Source: CAIQPS01 sp963843455 (GTDB taxonomy: Bacteria; Actinomycetota; Thermoleophilia; RBG-16-64-13). From it: a DNA stretch of 64,000 bases. Positions within the stretch are counted from its first letter, which is position 1. Every line of letters begins with the position of its first letter. Below, in pieces: positions 7,830-17,941 of this stretch. The stretch lies in the NCBI GenBank assembly GCA_963843455.1, contig CAWJKE010000013.1, forward strand, positions 1-64,000. The letters are read 5' to 3'. A program made the translations under genes and the position numbers. The notes under the pieces were generated by a model that searched no databases, had not been told where the DNA came from, and saw only the letters and a list, made by a program, of their open reading frames with translations.

Positions 7830-10655
7830 ATGAGACTCGCAAGACTGAGCTTGAAGATCAACGGCGTCGAAAGATTCGTTGTCTGCGATCCCGAGGAGGA
7901 CACCCTGGCGGTGGTCCTTCGCCGCATGGGCCTCACCGGTGTCAAGATCGGCTGCGGCACCGGTGTGTGCGGCGCCTGTTCGGTGATCCTTGACGGCGAG
8001 GTGGTCCGCTCTTGCTCCAAGAAGATGAAGAGGGTGCCGGAGTTCAGCGAGATCACCACCATCGAGGGTATCGGTACTCCTCAGCACCTGCATCCTCTGC
8101 AGCAGGCCTGGATCACCTACGGCGGGGCTCAGTGCGGTTTCTGCTCTCCCGGCTTCATCGTCTCCGCCTACGGACTCCTCTCTGAGAACCCCGCTCCCAC
8201 CCGGGAAGAAGTGCGGTCTTGGTTCAAGAAGCACCACAACATCTGCCGCTGCACCGGGTATAAGCCCCTGGTGGACGCGGTGATGGCCGCAGCCAAGGTC
8301 ATGCTGGGCGAGGCCACCATGGCCGACATCACCTACGACTTCGCAGGTGAGACCGAGATCTACGGCTCTCGGCATCCCCGGCCCACCGCCCTCGCCAAAG
8401 TCACCGGTCTTGCCGACTACGGCGACGACGTGGCCCAGCAGATGCCCGGAGGCACCGCCTACCTGGCCGTGGTCCTCTCCGAGGTCTACCACGCCAACAT
8501 CATCAGCATCGACACCAGTGAAGCCGAGAAGATGCCCGGCGTCATCAAGGTCATGACTGCGAAGGATGTCAAGGGCACAAACAACGTGGCCGGCCCGTTG
8601 CACGTGCCCCGTACGAAGGGCAAAGGCTTCACGGAGTTCCCTGTCATTGCCGGCAAGAAGATCTGCCGGCGCGGCGACGTGGTGGCTCTGGTGGCGGCCG
8701 ACACCGAGGAACACGCTCGGGCGGCGGCCGCCAAGGTCAAGCAGAATCTGGAGATCCTACCGTCCTACCTCACCTTCCCGGAAGCCGTGATGCCCAACGC
8801 CATCCAACTGCAGGAGAACCTGCCCAACTTCTACATGGAGCAGCCGCTCTTCAAGGGACAGGACACGGCCGAGCTCTTCGAGACCGCCCCCATTGTGGCC
8901 GAAGGCAGCTTCCACTCCCAGCACGAGCCCCATCTGCCCATCGAGCCCGACGTCCTTCAGGCCTACTGGGGCGTCGATGGCATGATGACCATCCAGTGCA
9001 AGTGCCAGAATCTCTCGGAGAATACCGAGGCGGTCGGTATGGCCACCGGCATTCCCAAGGACAACATCCGCATGATCCTGAATTTCGTCGGCGGTTCTTT
9101 CGGCTACTCCATCGCCCCGAACATCCATGCGTTGATCGTCACCGCCGTCCAGAACCTGGATATGCCCTGCAGCCTCAGCCTGAGCTACGACGAGTTCAAC
9201 CACACCACCGGCAAGAGATCGGCAACCTTCACCAACGGCCGGATCGCCTGTGACGAGGAAGGCAAGATCATCGCCGCCGAATACGACGTCGCCCTTGACC
9301 ACGGCGCCTATGCCGTCGTCCCCATCTTCGGCAACCTTGTCTCAGTCGGATTCCACGGCTACAACATCCCTAGCATCAAAGCCCTTGCCCGCGGCGGAGC
9401 GACGAACCACGCGTTCAATACCGCGTATCGCGGCTTCGGGTCCCCGCAGATATTCACCGCCACGGAAGCCCTCATCGATATGGCGGCCGAGAAGGTGGGC
9501 CTGGATCCGTGGGAGTTCCGCTACAAGAACGCGGCGAGGCCCGGTGACCTCAGCATCAACAGCCGTCCGTATCACGACTATGTCTATCCCACTCTGCTCG
9601 AGAAGGCCAAGCCGGTCTACGACCAGTACAAGGCCGAGGCCGAAGCGGCCCGGGCTGAGGGCAGGCACTTGGGTGTCGGCATCAGCATGGGCGGATTTAT
9701 CATCACCATCGGCATGTTCGACCACGCCGAGGTGGCCCTCGAACTAAACGCGGACGGCACTATCACCCACTTCAACACTTGGGAAGACATGGGGCAGGGC
9801 GGCGACATCGGGACGCTGACCCATACTGTGAAGGCGCTTGCTCCTCTGGGCATCAAGCCCGGCCAGGTCAAGCTCGTCATGAACGACAGCAAGACCTGCC
9901 CCGACACCAACCTGGCCGCCGCCAGCCGGTCGCACTACATGGCCGGCAACGCCACCATCGACGCGGCAAAGCAACTCATGGACGCCATGCGCAAAGACGA
10001 CGGCACCTACCGGACCCATGCCGAGATGGCCGCCGAAGGCATTCCGACGAAGTACACGGGTCACTACGACCAGTTCAACATCGGGCTGCCCCCGGGACTC
10101 GATCCCAACACCGGCGAGGGCGAGAAGAACCCGTCCTACATGTATGGCGTCAACGTCGCCCTGGTCGAGGTCGATGTCAAGACCGGCAAGGTGCAGGTAC
10201 TGCGCTTCACATGGGTCGGCGATGTGGGCGTCGTGGGCAACATGCTCTCCGTCGAGGGCCAGGGCTACGGCGGGCTCTCTCACTCCATCGGCTTCGCCCT
10301 CAGCGAGGACTACGACGCCCAGGACAAGCACGGAAACATGATCGGTTGCGGCGTGCCAACGATCGACATGATCCCGGACGATTTCAACCTCATCTTCAAC
10401 GAGACCCCGCGTCCGGCCGGCCCCCACGGCTCCTGCGGCTGCTCCGAGGTCTTCCAAAGCTCCAACCACATGGCGGTGATCAACGCGATCAACAACGCCT
10501 GCGGTGTCCGCGTCTACGCCCTGCCTGCGACTCCGGACAAGGTCAAGGCCGGCTGGGAGGCCAAGCAGCGCGGCGAGGATCTGACTCCTCCCAAGTACTA
10601 CCTGGGCACCGACTTCGACGAAGAGCTGGACATGATCAAAGCCAACCCGCTGTAG
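7830..10655 (+). CDS. Mop-type molybdopterin aldehyde oxidoreductase with two [2Fe-2S] domains
   Basis: This 941-residue protein has the layout of Desulfovibrio Mop. A plant-type ferredoxin domain (Cys 42, 47, 50, 62) is followed by a helical [2Fe-2S] domain (Cys 102, 105, 139, 141; QCGFCSPG and CRCTGY). The molybdenum catalytic domain occupies about residues 190-935, and there is no FAD domain. In the catalytic part are QHEPHLPIEPD, VGGSFGYSIAPN, AYRGFGSPQ and, near the end, GSCGCSEVFQSSNH with the candidate active-site Glu. It probably oxidises an aldehyde to an acid and passes electrons to a partner through the Fe-S clusters. The ATG at 7830 is preceded by GGGGAAGAAAGC; the longer open frame upstream has no family similarity. 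It heads the seven-gene unit. Confidence 0.95.
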   Translation: MRLARLSLKINGVERFVVCDPEEDTLAVVLRRMGLTGVKIGCGTGVCGACSVILDGEVVRSCSKKMKRVPEFSEITTIEGIGTPQHLHPLQQAWITYGGAQCGFCSPGFIVSAYGLLSENPAPTREEVRSWFKKHHNICRCTGYKPLVDAVMAAAKVMLGEATMADITYDFAGETEIYGSRHPRPTALAKVTGLADYGDDVAQQMPGGTAYLAVVLSEVYHANIISIDTSEAEKMPGVIKVMTAKDVKGTNNVAGPLHVPRTKGKGFTEFPVIAGKKICRRGDVVALVAADTEEHARAAAAKVKQNLEILPSYLTFPEAVMPNAIQLQENLPNFYMEQPLFKGQDTAELFETAPIVAEGSFHSQHEPHLPIEPDVLQAYWGVDGMMTIQCKCQNLSENTEAVGMATGIPKDNIRMILNFVGGSFGYSIAPNIHALIVTAVQNLDMPCSLSLSYDEFNHTTGKRSATFTNGRIACDEEGKIIAAEYDVALDHGAYAVVPIFGNLVSVGFHGYNIPSIKALARGGATNHAFNTAYRGFGSPQIFTATEALIDMAAEKVGLDPWEFRYKNAARPGDLSINSRPYHDYVYPTLLEKAKPVYDQYKAEAEAARAEGRHLGVGISMGGFIITIGMFDHAEVALELNADGTITHFNTWEDMGQGGDIGTLTHTVKALAPLGIKPGQVKLVMNDSKTCPDTNLAAASRSHYMAGNATIDAAKQLMDAMRKDDGTYRTHAEMAAEGIPTKYTGHYDQFNIGLPPGLDPNTGEGEKNPSYMYGVNVALVEVDVKTGKVQVLRFTWVGDVGVVGNMLSVEGQGYGGLSHSIGFALSEDYDAQDKHGNMIGCGVPTIDMIPDDFNLIFNETPRPAGPHGSCGCSEVFQSSNHMAVINAINNACGVRVYALPATPDKVKAGWEAKQRGEDLTPPKYYLGTDFDEELDMIKANPL

Positions 10656-10714
10656 GAGGGAACGCACCCGGTCAACGGCTATGGAACAGGGCCGCGTAGA
10701 GGGTCGAGGATCCG

Positions 10715-12962
10715 ATGAAGCTTGAGGACTCCACCGCGTACACGGCGAGGTGCTTTCGGGGAGAGCCCGCCTCGTGCTCCTACGCGTGCCCTTTCCATAT
10801 GGACATCCGTTTGCTGCTGGATAAGGTGACCAAAGGCCGCTGGGCGGCGGCCTACAAGATCTTGCGGGACGCCACCGTGTTTCCGGGTATCGTGAGCGTG
10901 CTCTGCGAGCAGCCTTGTCGTGACCATTGTCAGCGGACGCCCCTCGGCGACGAGGCGATCGCGTTGCGCGATCTCGAGGTCGCGATCCTCCGCCATGCGA
11001 AGGATCCCAAGCCTCAGCACTACGCCATACCGCCCAAGGCACAGCGGATCGCCGTGGTCGGTGCGGGCACAGCCGGCCTCTCGTGCGCGCTGAATCTCGC
11101 CCAGAAGAACTTCAAGGTCACCGTGTTCGAGAAGGAAAGTGGCTGGGGGGGCGCGCTTCGCTCGCACCCGCGCTTCGCCGAGTTCGACGCCGACATATCA
11201 CTGCAGTTCTCCGCCGTGAGCGCGGAATTCCGCTACGGGGCGGAGATGGCGTCGCTGGAAGAGCTTGCGGACTTCGACGCGGTGTACGTCGCGACGGGAG
11301 CGGGCGGCGACTCCTTCGGCCTTCTCGAGAGCTGGGAACGCGATCTGCTCACGACTTCGGTGCCCGGAGTGTTCATGGGCGGCATGCTCTGTGGGGCGAC
11401 CCTCATGGAGGGCATCGCCCAGGGTGTGGAGGCATCCCGGAACATCGAGGTGTTCCTGCAGACCGGCAAGGCAAGCCGTACCTACGGCGATCATGACAGG
11501 GAGAGTTGCGAACACTATCTCGAACACAAAGGCGCGGTCTCGGTCCCGCTTGTCGAAGCTTCCGGGCCTGACGGCTACAACGAGGAAGAAGCCAAGGCGG
11601 AAGCCGCGCGCTGCCTCCAGTGCGATTGCGACAGTTGCATCGCCGCCTGCGAGATGTTGCAGCGTTTCCGCAAGGATCCCCACAAGATCGCGGTCGAGGT
11701 GTACACGGACATGGGAGTCAATCCGCCCCTCTCCGTTCGCGCCGTCACCCGAGAGGCCTACTCCTGCAACATCTGCGGCCATTGCAGGTCGGTGTGCCCC
11801 GAGGATGTGGACATGGGCGCGTTGCTGCAGTTCTCGCGGGCCGCCCGCATGAGCGCCGGCATCCATCCCGCCGCACTGCACGATTTCTGGCTGCGGGAGA
11901 TGGATTTTGCCACCTCCGAGGGGTCCTTCGTCTCCGCTCCAGAAGGGAAGGAGACGTGCGAGTATGCGTTCTATCCCGGCTGCCAGCTCGGTGCTTTGAA
12001 TCCCGACCACGTGCTGAAGTCGTTCGAGTTCCTCAGCGCGACCTACGATGCGGGCATGTTCCTCGGCTGCTGCGGGGCCCCGGCCTACTGGGCGGGGGAC
12101 GACGACGCGCCTGCGCGCAAATGTCGACGAGACCAGGCAACGCTGGAGCGATATGGGGAAACCCACCATGGTGTTTGCCTGCGCGACCTGTGAGAGTCTC
12201 TTCCATCAATTCTTGCCCGAGATCCCCAGGGTCTCGCTCTACGAACTTCTCGCGAAATCCGAGCAGATCGTCCCCACCGGCCTGTTTTCCGCCGCGGCCG
12301 TGTTCGACCCCTGCGCGGCGAGGGGCGACGAAGGGATGCAGTCTGCCGTCAGGGATCTCGCGGGCAAAGCGGGAGTCGCGGTCGAGGAGTTGGAGGAGCG
12401 GAACCGCTGCTGCGGCTACGGCGGACATATGCGCGTCGCCAATCCCGATCTCTATGAGGAGATCACGCAGCACCGCGCCGAGGCAAGCGACAAGCCCTAT
12501 GTGGTCTACTGTGCCAACTGTAGGGAGGTCTTCGCCTCCCGGGACAAGGAATGCGCCCATATCCTGGACATGGTGTTCGGACTGGATGCGGATACCCCGG
12601 TTCCCAGCCTCCAGGAGAAACGGGACAACAGCTTGAGGGTCAAGAAGGAACTGATGAAGCGGATGCAGGATGTTGATTTCCAGCCGGAGTCTCATGCGTG
12701 GGATCAGTTGACTCTGATAATCGGCGATGAATTGCAGAAGAACCTGGACAAGAAGCTGATCTCAGCGGCTGAGCTCAAGGAGGCGATATGGCTGGCGGAG
12801 AGCTCCGGCGACAAGTTCTACGACGAGAGTGATGGCATGTGCATCGCCAGCCTGATCAGGCCCGTCATCACCTACTGGGTGCGATACCGGGAGACCGCCC
12901 CACTCACATACGAGGTATTCAGTGCCTACTACCACCGCATGCGCCTCGAGCAGGGGGAGTGA
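10715..12962 (+). CDS. Flavin/Fe-S oxidoreductase with CCG (heterodisulfide-reductase-like) domains, one frameshift
   Basis: This composite redox protein of about 750 residues likely accepts electrons from the aldehyde oxidoreductase. The N-terminal part resembles the glutamate-synthase small-subunit Fe-S domain (SCSYACPFHMD, CEQPCRDHC). It is followed by an FAD-binding VVGAGTAGLS (residues 114-123) and a shortened flavin domain ending VPGVFMGGMLCGA. Next are Fe-S motifs CLQCDCDSCIAAC and CNICGHCRSVCPEDVDMG. Two CCG-type segments follow (YPGCQLG with LGCCGAP, then FACATC with NRCCGYGGHM), and then a helical tail. The frame changes by +1 near 12110, between CCGAPAYWAG and GKPTMVFACATC; the domain pattern crosses the break intact, so one gene is inferred. 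As remembered, it resembles DVU_1558-type proteins. Confidence 0.85.
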
Positions 12963-12967
12963 TCGCC

Positions 12968-13165
12968 ATGGGCTCCGAGGAGAGAGTCTGGAAATGCGGC
13001 ACCTGCGAGATGGAACTGGTGATGAAGAAGGCGGTCCTTGAGTACCTCGGACAGACCGTTTCCCATGAAGTTCCGACCTGCCCCAAGTGCGGGAAGGTCT
13101 ATATATGCGAGGAACTGGCCGAAGGCAGGATGTCTGAGGTCGAGCAACTGCTGGAGGACAAGTGA
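12968..13165 (+). CDS. Small four-cysteine redox/zinc-ribbon protein (DVU_1557-like)
   Basis: This 65-residue protein has two CxxC pairs, Cys10/Cys13 (WKCGTCEM) and Cys38/Cys41 (TCPKCGKVYIC), spaced like a zinc ribbon or rubredoxin-like knuckle. It starts five bases after the preceding stop. Families of this size and pattern are recurrent neighbours of Mop-type aldehyde oxidoreductases and are labelled redox proteins, without experimental support that I know of. It could shuttle electrons or be a structural zinc subunit. Confidence 0.85.
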   Translation: MGSEERVWKCGTCEMELVMKKAVLEYLGQTVSHEVPTCPKCGKVYICEELAEGRMSEVEQLLEDK

Positions 13166-13172
13166 CCCTTAG

Positions 13173-13880
13173 ATGAGCTTTGGCCTCTACCAGGAAACTC
13201 GCTTCCGGCAGGCAGCGGGGGCCGAATTCCGGCCGGGCGGCCTGCTGATCACCGAGGAGTTGGCGACGGCTTGCGGCTTGGAGGCGGGCGAACGCGTCCT
13301 TGATCTCGGCTGCGGAGTGGGATCGACCGCTTCCTATATTGCTCGTGACTGGGGCGCCAAGGTGGTTGGGCTCGACTCCTCGCCCGACTTCATCGCCGAT
13401 GCCGGGACGCGTGACCCAGGAGTGGAGTGGGTCCTCGGCCGCGCCCAGGAACTGCCCTTCCCGGACGGTCACTTCGACGCCGTGTTCTCCGAGTGCTTCC
13501 TGTCCACGGTAGACGATCCCGGCGAGGTCCTCGGCGAGATCCGACGCGTTCTTCGGCCTGGCGGCCGGTTGGCGCTTAGCGACATGTATCTGCGAAATCC
13601 GGAGGCAGCACGGCTCCAGACTCTGGCCCCGCCCTCTACCTGTCTCCGAGGTGCCGCCGGGAAAGACGTGACGCTCGCGCTTCTCGAACTGAGTGATTTC
13701 ACGACGGTTCTTTGGTGCGACCGCTCGGATGCGCTCAAGGCCCTCATGGCCTCGCTTGTTTTCGCGTACGGGTCGGCCGCCGAGTTCTGGAAAGCCGCCG
13801 GAGGCGAGCCCGAGGTGTCCGCCGAACGCCTTACGGCAGCTAGGCCCGGCTACTACCTGACCGTCGCCATCGCGGGGTGA
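13173..13880 (+). CDS. Class I SAM-dependent methyltransferase (DVU_1556-like)
   Basis: This 235-residue Rossmann methyltransferase shows motif I VLDLGCGVGST, an acidic motif II GLDSSPDF, FPDGHFDAVFSEC and the post-motif LRPGGRLALSDMY. The N-terminus FRPGGLLITEELATACGL and the C-terminal insert with LRGAAGKD are, as remembered, typical of the methyltransferase found only next to this aldehyde-oxidoreductase cluster. The substrate is unknown. It begins seven bases after the small redox gene, so it is co-transcribed. Confidence 0.88.
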   Translation: MSFGLYQETRFRQAAGAEFRPGGLLITEELATACGLEAGERVLDLGCGVGSTASYIARDWGAKVVGLDSSPDFIADAGTRDPGVEWVLGRAQELPFPDGHFDAVFSECFLSTVDDPGEVLGEIRRVLRPGGRLALSDMYLRNPEAARLQTLAPPSTCLRGAAGKDVTLALLELSDFTTVLWCDRSDALKALMASLVFAYGSAAEFWKAAGGEPEVSAERLTAARPGYYLTVAIAG

Positions 13881-13890
13881 GGGGAGCGGC

Positions 13891-14337
13891 ATGGACGATA
13901 CCCAATTCCGGATGCTGGAGCTCTCCCAAAAGGGCTATTACTGCGGCCAGATACTCATCGCCTTGTTTCTGGAGGCCCAGGGGAAGCATGATCCTGACCT
14001 TGTTCGGGCGATGGCCGGACTGGCCTTGGGAGCGGGCAGCAGTTCGGGGACCTGCGGAGCTCTCGAGGGAGGGGCCTGTGCGATCGCCTTGTATGTGGGC
14101 AAGGGCCAAGATTCGGAGGAGCAGACCGAAGAGATGTGGCTGATGCTCGCCGAGCTCTGGGAATGGTTCGAGAACGATGTGGGCGCTCCACACGGTGGCG
14201 TGAAGTGTGGAGATATCCTCGGGGATGGAGCGCCTCAAAGACAGCGTTGTGGCCCGATAGTCGCGCAGACGTACTCGAAAGTCCTTCAGATACTCCTGGA
14301 ACATGGCATCGACCCGACTGAGCCTCGCGGTGGCTGA
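13891..14337 (+). CDS. C-GCAxxG-C-C family protein (DVU_1555-like)
   Basis: This 148-residue helical protein has the cysteine pattern of the C_GCAxxG_C_C family: GYYCGQIL near residue 18, then GTCGALEGGACAI at about 51-63, then VKCGDILG and RCGPIVAQTY. The family is thought to bind a metal or Fe-S centre through conserved cysteines, but its function is not established. It overlaps the start of the next gene by eight bases (GTG at 14330), consistent with coupled translation. Confidence 0.85.
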   Translation: MDDTQFRMLELSQKGYYCGQILIALFLEAQGKHDPDLVRAMAGLALGAGSSSGTCGALEGGACAIALYVGKGQDSEEQTEEMWLMLAELWEWFENDVGAPHGGVKCGDILGDGAPQRQRCGPIVAQTYSKVLQILLEHGIDPTEPRGG

Positions 14338-15615
14338 GTTCCTTCGCGCGACCGAGAGCCTTTGCCCGGTCTGCCTGGAGGACAGTCGCGGCGCGACTAC
14401 TCGCTGAGGGCGACGACGTGGTGCTTGAAGGGAATTGCGGGGTCCAGGCCGGTTGGCAGACCCTCGTTTGGTCCGGCCCGCCCTCGTTCGAATCGTGGTG
14501 TGGTGTCGAGCCCGTCCCCAGCCGCCCGCCAGACCTGCACGGCAGTCATCGAGGTCACGCGGAGATGCGACCTCGCCTGCCCTCTCTGTTTCGCGGAATC
14601 GTCGCCGAATGCCGCGGGAGTCGATCCGTCGGTGGCAGAGATCGCGGAACGGCTCTCCGACTTGTTCGCGGCGGAGGGCGCGGTGAACATTCAGTTATCA
14701 GGGGGCGAACCGACGACGCGGGACGATCTGCCCCAGATCGTTGAGGCTGCCTGCGCGGCGGGGTTCACGTTCGTCCAACTGAACACGAATGGGATCCGCC
14801 TGTCTGCGGAGGAGGGCTACGCGGAGGCGCTTCGTCACGCGGGTCTGGCCTCGGTGTTTCTCCAGTTCGATGGGGTCACCGACCACACCCACCAGGCTCT
14901 GCGCGGGCGGCCCCTGGCAGCCCAGAAGATTCGGGCCATCGACCGTTGTGCCCAAGCAGGGCTGGCAGTGGTGTTGGTGCCCACTGTGGTGGCGGGCATC
15001 AACGACGATGAGATCGGTGCGCTCGTGCGCCTGGCGGCGTCTTGGCCGGGTGTGGTCCGCGGACTTCACTTTCAGCCCGTGAGCTACTTCGGCCGGTACC
15101 CGAGAAACGGCAGATCCTCTTGGAGCGACCGGCCTCGCCTCACCTTGCCCCAAATGCTTCGGGCTTTGGAGAAGCAGACGGGCGGAGAGGTGCGTGCGGC
15201 CGACTTCGCCGCCAGTTGCTGCGAACACCCCCGCTGCTCGTTTCGCGCCCGCTACTGGGCCCGCGACGAGGGGAGGCTGGAGCTGGTGCGCTCGGCCCCG
15301 TGCTGTTGCACGCCGGCACCGGACGAGGCTGCTCGGCGCGCAGTGGCGGCCACCTCTCGCCAATGGAGCCGGCGACCGGGAGAGCTGGGAGATGCCGACG
15401 AAACGGATGGTCGCGACGGTCTTTCCCGTTTCCTTGACGACGCGGACCGGATCCTGGCTATCTCCGGCATGCTGTTCCAGGACGCGTGGAGCGTCGACAT
15501 GGAGCGGATCGGGCGATGCTGCGTCCAGGTCGTCACAGAGGGAAGAGGGCTTGTGCCTTTCTGTCTGTGGAATCTCACCAGCGAGTCGGGCCTGAGGCTC
15601 TACCCCCGATGCTGA
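14330..15615 (+). CDS. Radical SAM protein of the aldehyde-oxidoreductase cluster (TrsS-like), two frameshifts
   Basis: The radical SAM motif is CDLACPLCFAE, followed by LSGGEPT, LNTNGIRL and FLQFDGVT. The C-terminal part is cysteine-rich (CCEHPRCSF, APCCCTPAP, GRCCVQV) and ends LRLYPRC, suggesting an extra Fe-S or substrate-Cys site. The N-terminal domain lies in two other frames: SLCPVCLED from the GTG at 14330, then LAEGDDVVLEGNCG and WSGPPSFESW up to about 14510. Each frame step equals one extra base (near 14393 and 14510). A start at 14362 in the final frame would give a meaningless N-terminus. ATG 14303, in the same initial frame, is an alternative start. Some relatives are, as remembered, selenoproteins; none of the stops here needs that explanation. 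Confidence 0.8.
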
Positions 15616-16935
15616 CGGTGCCGATCTCTCCGCTCGACGAGTGGACGGCACGCCGCCTCGGCGTAGAGCATCTCACGCGTCCGGCCATCGAGCGGTGGCA
15701 ACTCGAGCAACTTCGGGAGGTTGTTGCCTGGGCGCGGGAACGGAGTCCGCTCTACCGCCGGCTTTACGCGGGCCTGCCGGACGATGCCCCACGGAGTCTC
15801 GAGGCGCGGGCGCCCCTGCCTCTCGTGGAACACAGCGCCCTGCGCGATCACGGGATGGAACTCGTATGCGTGTCTCTCGGGGACATCTCGCGAGTCGTCA
15901 CGGTGCCGACTTCCGGCAGTACCGGTCCTTCAAAGAGGGTGTGGTTCACCGAAGAAGACCTCGAGCTGACCATCGACCATTTTCGTCATGGCATGCGGGC
16001 GCTTGTCGAGCCCGGCGATCGCGTCCTGGTGCTGATGCCCGGAAAGACCCCGGGGAGCGTCGGCGCCCTGCTCGAAGAAGGGCTGAGAAGGGACGGCATC
16101 GAAGCCGAATCGTACGGGTTCGTCGACGATTGTCGGAGCGTGGCCGATCGGATCCTCGAGTTCCGAGCCGACTGCCTGGTCGGCGTCCCCGGCCAGGTAC
16201 TCAGGCTGGCTCGGTCGGACGCCGGTCGAAGTATCCCCCGCGGCCGGCTCAAGAGCGTCCTATTCTCCGGAGACCACGTGGCCACCCCGGTTCGGAAGGC
16301 CGTGGAGGCAGCGTGGGATTGCCGGGTCTTCGAGCACTACGGCTCGACCGAGCTCGGTCTCGGAGGTGCCGTGCAGTGCCGGGCTTTCGCGGGCCTTCAT
16401 GTGCGCGAAGCGGACCTGCTCTTCGAGGTCGTCGATCCGCTCACCGGAGAATCCGTGGACGACGGGGCCGAGGGGGAGTTGGTGGCCACCACTCTCACGC
16501 GGCGAGGCATGCCGCTCGTCCGCTTTCGCACCGGGAGATCTCGTGCGCATGGCGGCCACCCCGTGCCCATGCGGAAGTGTGCTGCGCTGTGTGCAGCGGG
16601 TCATGGGTCGCAAGGACGAACTGGTGGAACTCGGCGGGGGTACGGTGCTCACTATCGCCGATCTCAACGAGGTCGTGTACGCGTTTGATTCGGTCCTGGG
16701 GTTCACCGCCGGGCTCGACCGGGGGACGACCGGCGATCGTCTCACGCTTCGGCTGGACGCACGTGGCGATTCCCCGGGCGATCTGTTCGCCGCGGTGGCG
16801 CAAGACGTCGGGTCGATACCCTCTGTCGGCCACTCGGGAATAGAGGTCGTGGTGGAGGCGTCTCGGGATGGTGACTCTCCGCCCTTGTCCTCCAAGCAGA
16901 AGATAGTGGATTCCCGGAGGGCAGCGCGACCCTGA
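15609..16935 (+). CDS. AMP-dependent CoA ligase-like (ANL superfamily) protein (DVU_1553-like), one frameshift
   Basis: This adenylate-forming enzyme resembles phenylacetate-CoA ligase. It shows the ATP-binding loop PTSGSTGPSKRVWF, FEHYGSTELGLGG, GELVATTLTRRGMPLVRFRTG, then after a +1 frame change near 16528 GDLVRMAATPCPCGS and MGRKDELVELGGG. RFRTG plus GDLVR reconstitutes the conserved hinge motif, so the break is a sequence error. The C-terminal lid domain ends with a lysine in SSKQKIV, the usual catalytic position. The ATG overlaps the stop of the radical SAM gene (ATGCTGA). It might activate the acid made by the aldehyde oxidoreductase, or a biosynthetic carboxylate. Confidence 0.85.
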
Positions 16936-17000
16936 TCCTTGCGCTGCCCGCCAAGGTGCGTACGGACACGTCGGACGAAGGCCGTGTAAACAGGTGGCGC

Positions 17001-17920
17001 CTAGCCGTAGTCGACGGGAGCGTGTTCGCCCTTGGGCGCGTACGTCGAGGCGACGACCGACAAGGTGACTTCGATCAACTCGCCGGCCGCCGCGAGGCGC
17101 GGGGCCAACTCTCCCGCGCGGACATGGTGGGCACTCGGGCCCATGGCCGCGACCGCACTCGCCTCCACCGGGGACAGGCTGAGCCGCTCCTCGTACTCGG
17201 CTCGGTCGACGAGAACGAAGTCGGCGGAAAGGGCCAGCTCGAGCCTCTCCGGCTTGCGTTCGTCGACCTTCAGCAGCCCGAGCGCGGCCACGAGTTCCCC
17301 GAGGTGCCCGGGTGACGGGGTGACCACGAGCAGGGCGCCATCAGGTCGTAACGCCCGGCGAAATTCGGGGGCATTTCGCGGAGCGAAGACGTCGAGGATC
17401 AGCGAAACGCACGCATCGGCGACGGGAAGAGTGCTCCACGCATCACAGACGACGGCCCCCATGCGCCCGTGTGCGCGCGCTGCGCGGCGCGCCGCGAACT
17501 TGGAGATGTCCAAGGCGAGTCCCAGGCGGCTGGGGAGGCGGTCGAGCACTCCGGCTAGGTAGTAGCCGGTGCCCGCCCCGACCTCCAGGATGCAGCCTCG
17601 GCGGATCCTCGTCTGCCCGCGCCCCCGAGGCCCCAGCTGCCACCGCGCGTTCCGCCGCGTCGCAGACAAACTCGCGCAGCCCACGAGAAGTGACCGGCGG
17701 CAAGAACGGATTCCCTGGCCGCCACCATCTCGGCTGTGTCGGCCGTCCCCGGCCGGGCGCCTCCCGGCAGCAGATTGACGTATCCCTGCAGGGCGACGTC
17801 ATAGGAGTGGCCGTTCGGACACCGGAGGGAGTCGCCTTCGGCCGAGAAGCCCGCGCGGCAGAGCGGGCAGCGTAGCAGCGGCACGGCGACAGCCGGAAAA
17901 TGTCTCGACCTTTCAGGCAT
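17001..17920 (-). CDS. RlmA-type 23S rRNA (guanine-N1)-methyltransferase, one frameshift
   Basis: The N-terminal zinc finger reads LRCPLCRAGF and RCPNGHSYDVALQGYVNLL, the signature of RlmA/TlrB enzymes that methylate N1 of a hairpin-loop guanine in 23S rRNA. The SAM domain has ILEVGAGTGYYLAGVL and, further on, DVFAPRNAPEFRRAL, the equivalent of the family's F-A-P sequence. The frame changes between about 17640 and 17690, equivalent to one missing base, and the two parts join into a protein of about 305 residues. It is convergent to the CoA ligase gene. Confidence 0.85.
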
Positions 17921-17941
17921 CCGCGCCCCGTCCGCGCCCGA

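Noticed and set aside
15300..15615. Possible selenocysteine in the radical SAM protein, since relatives may be selenoproteins
   Set aside because: The cysteine-rich C-terminus is encoded by ordinary TGC/TGT codons and ends at a stop that overlaps the next start codon, so the TGA is a true terminator.
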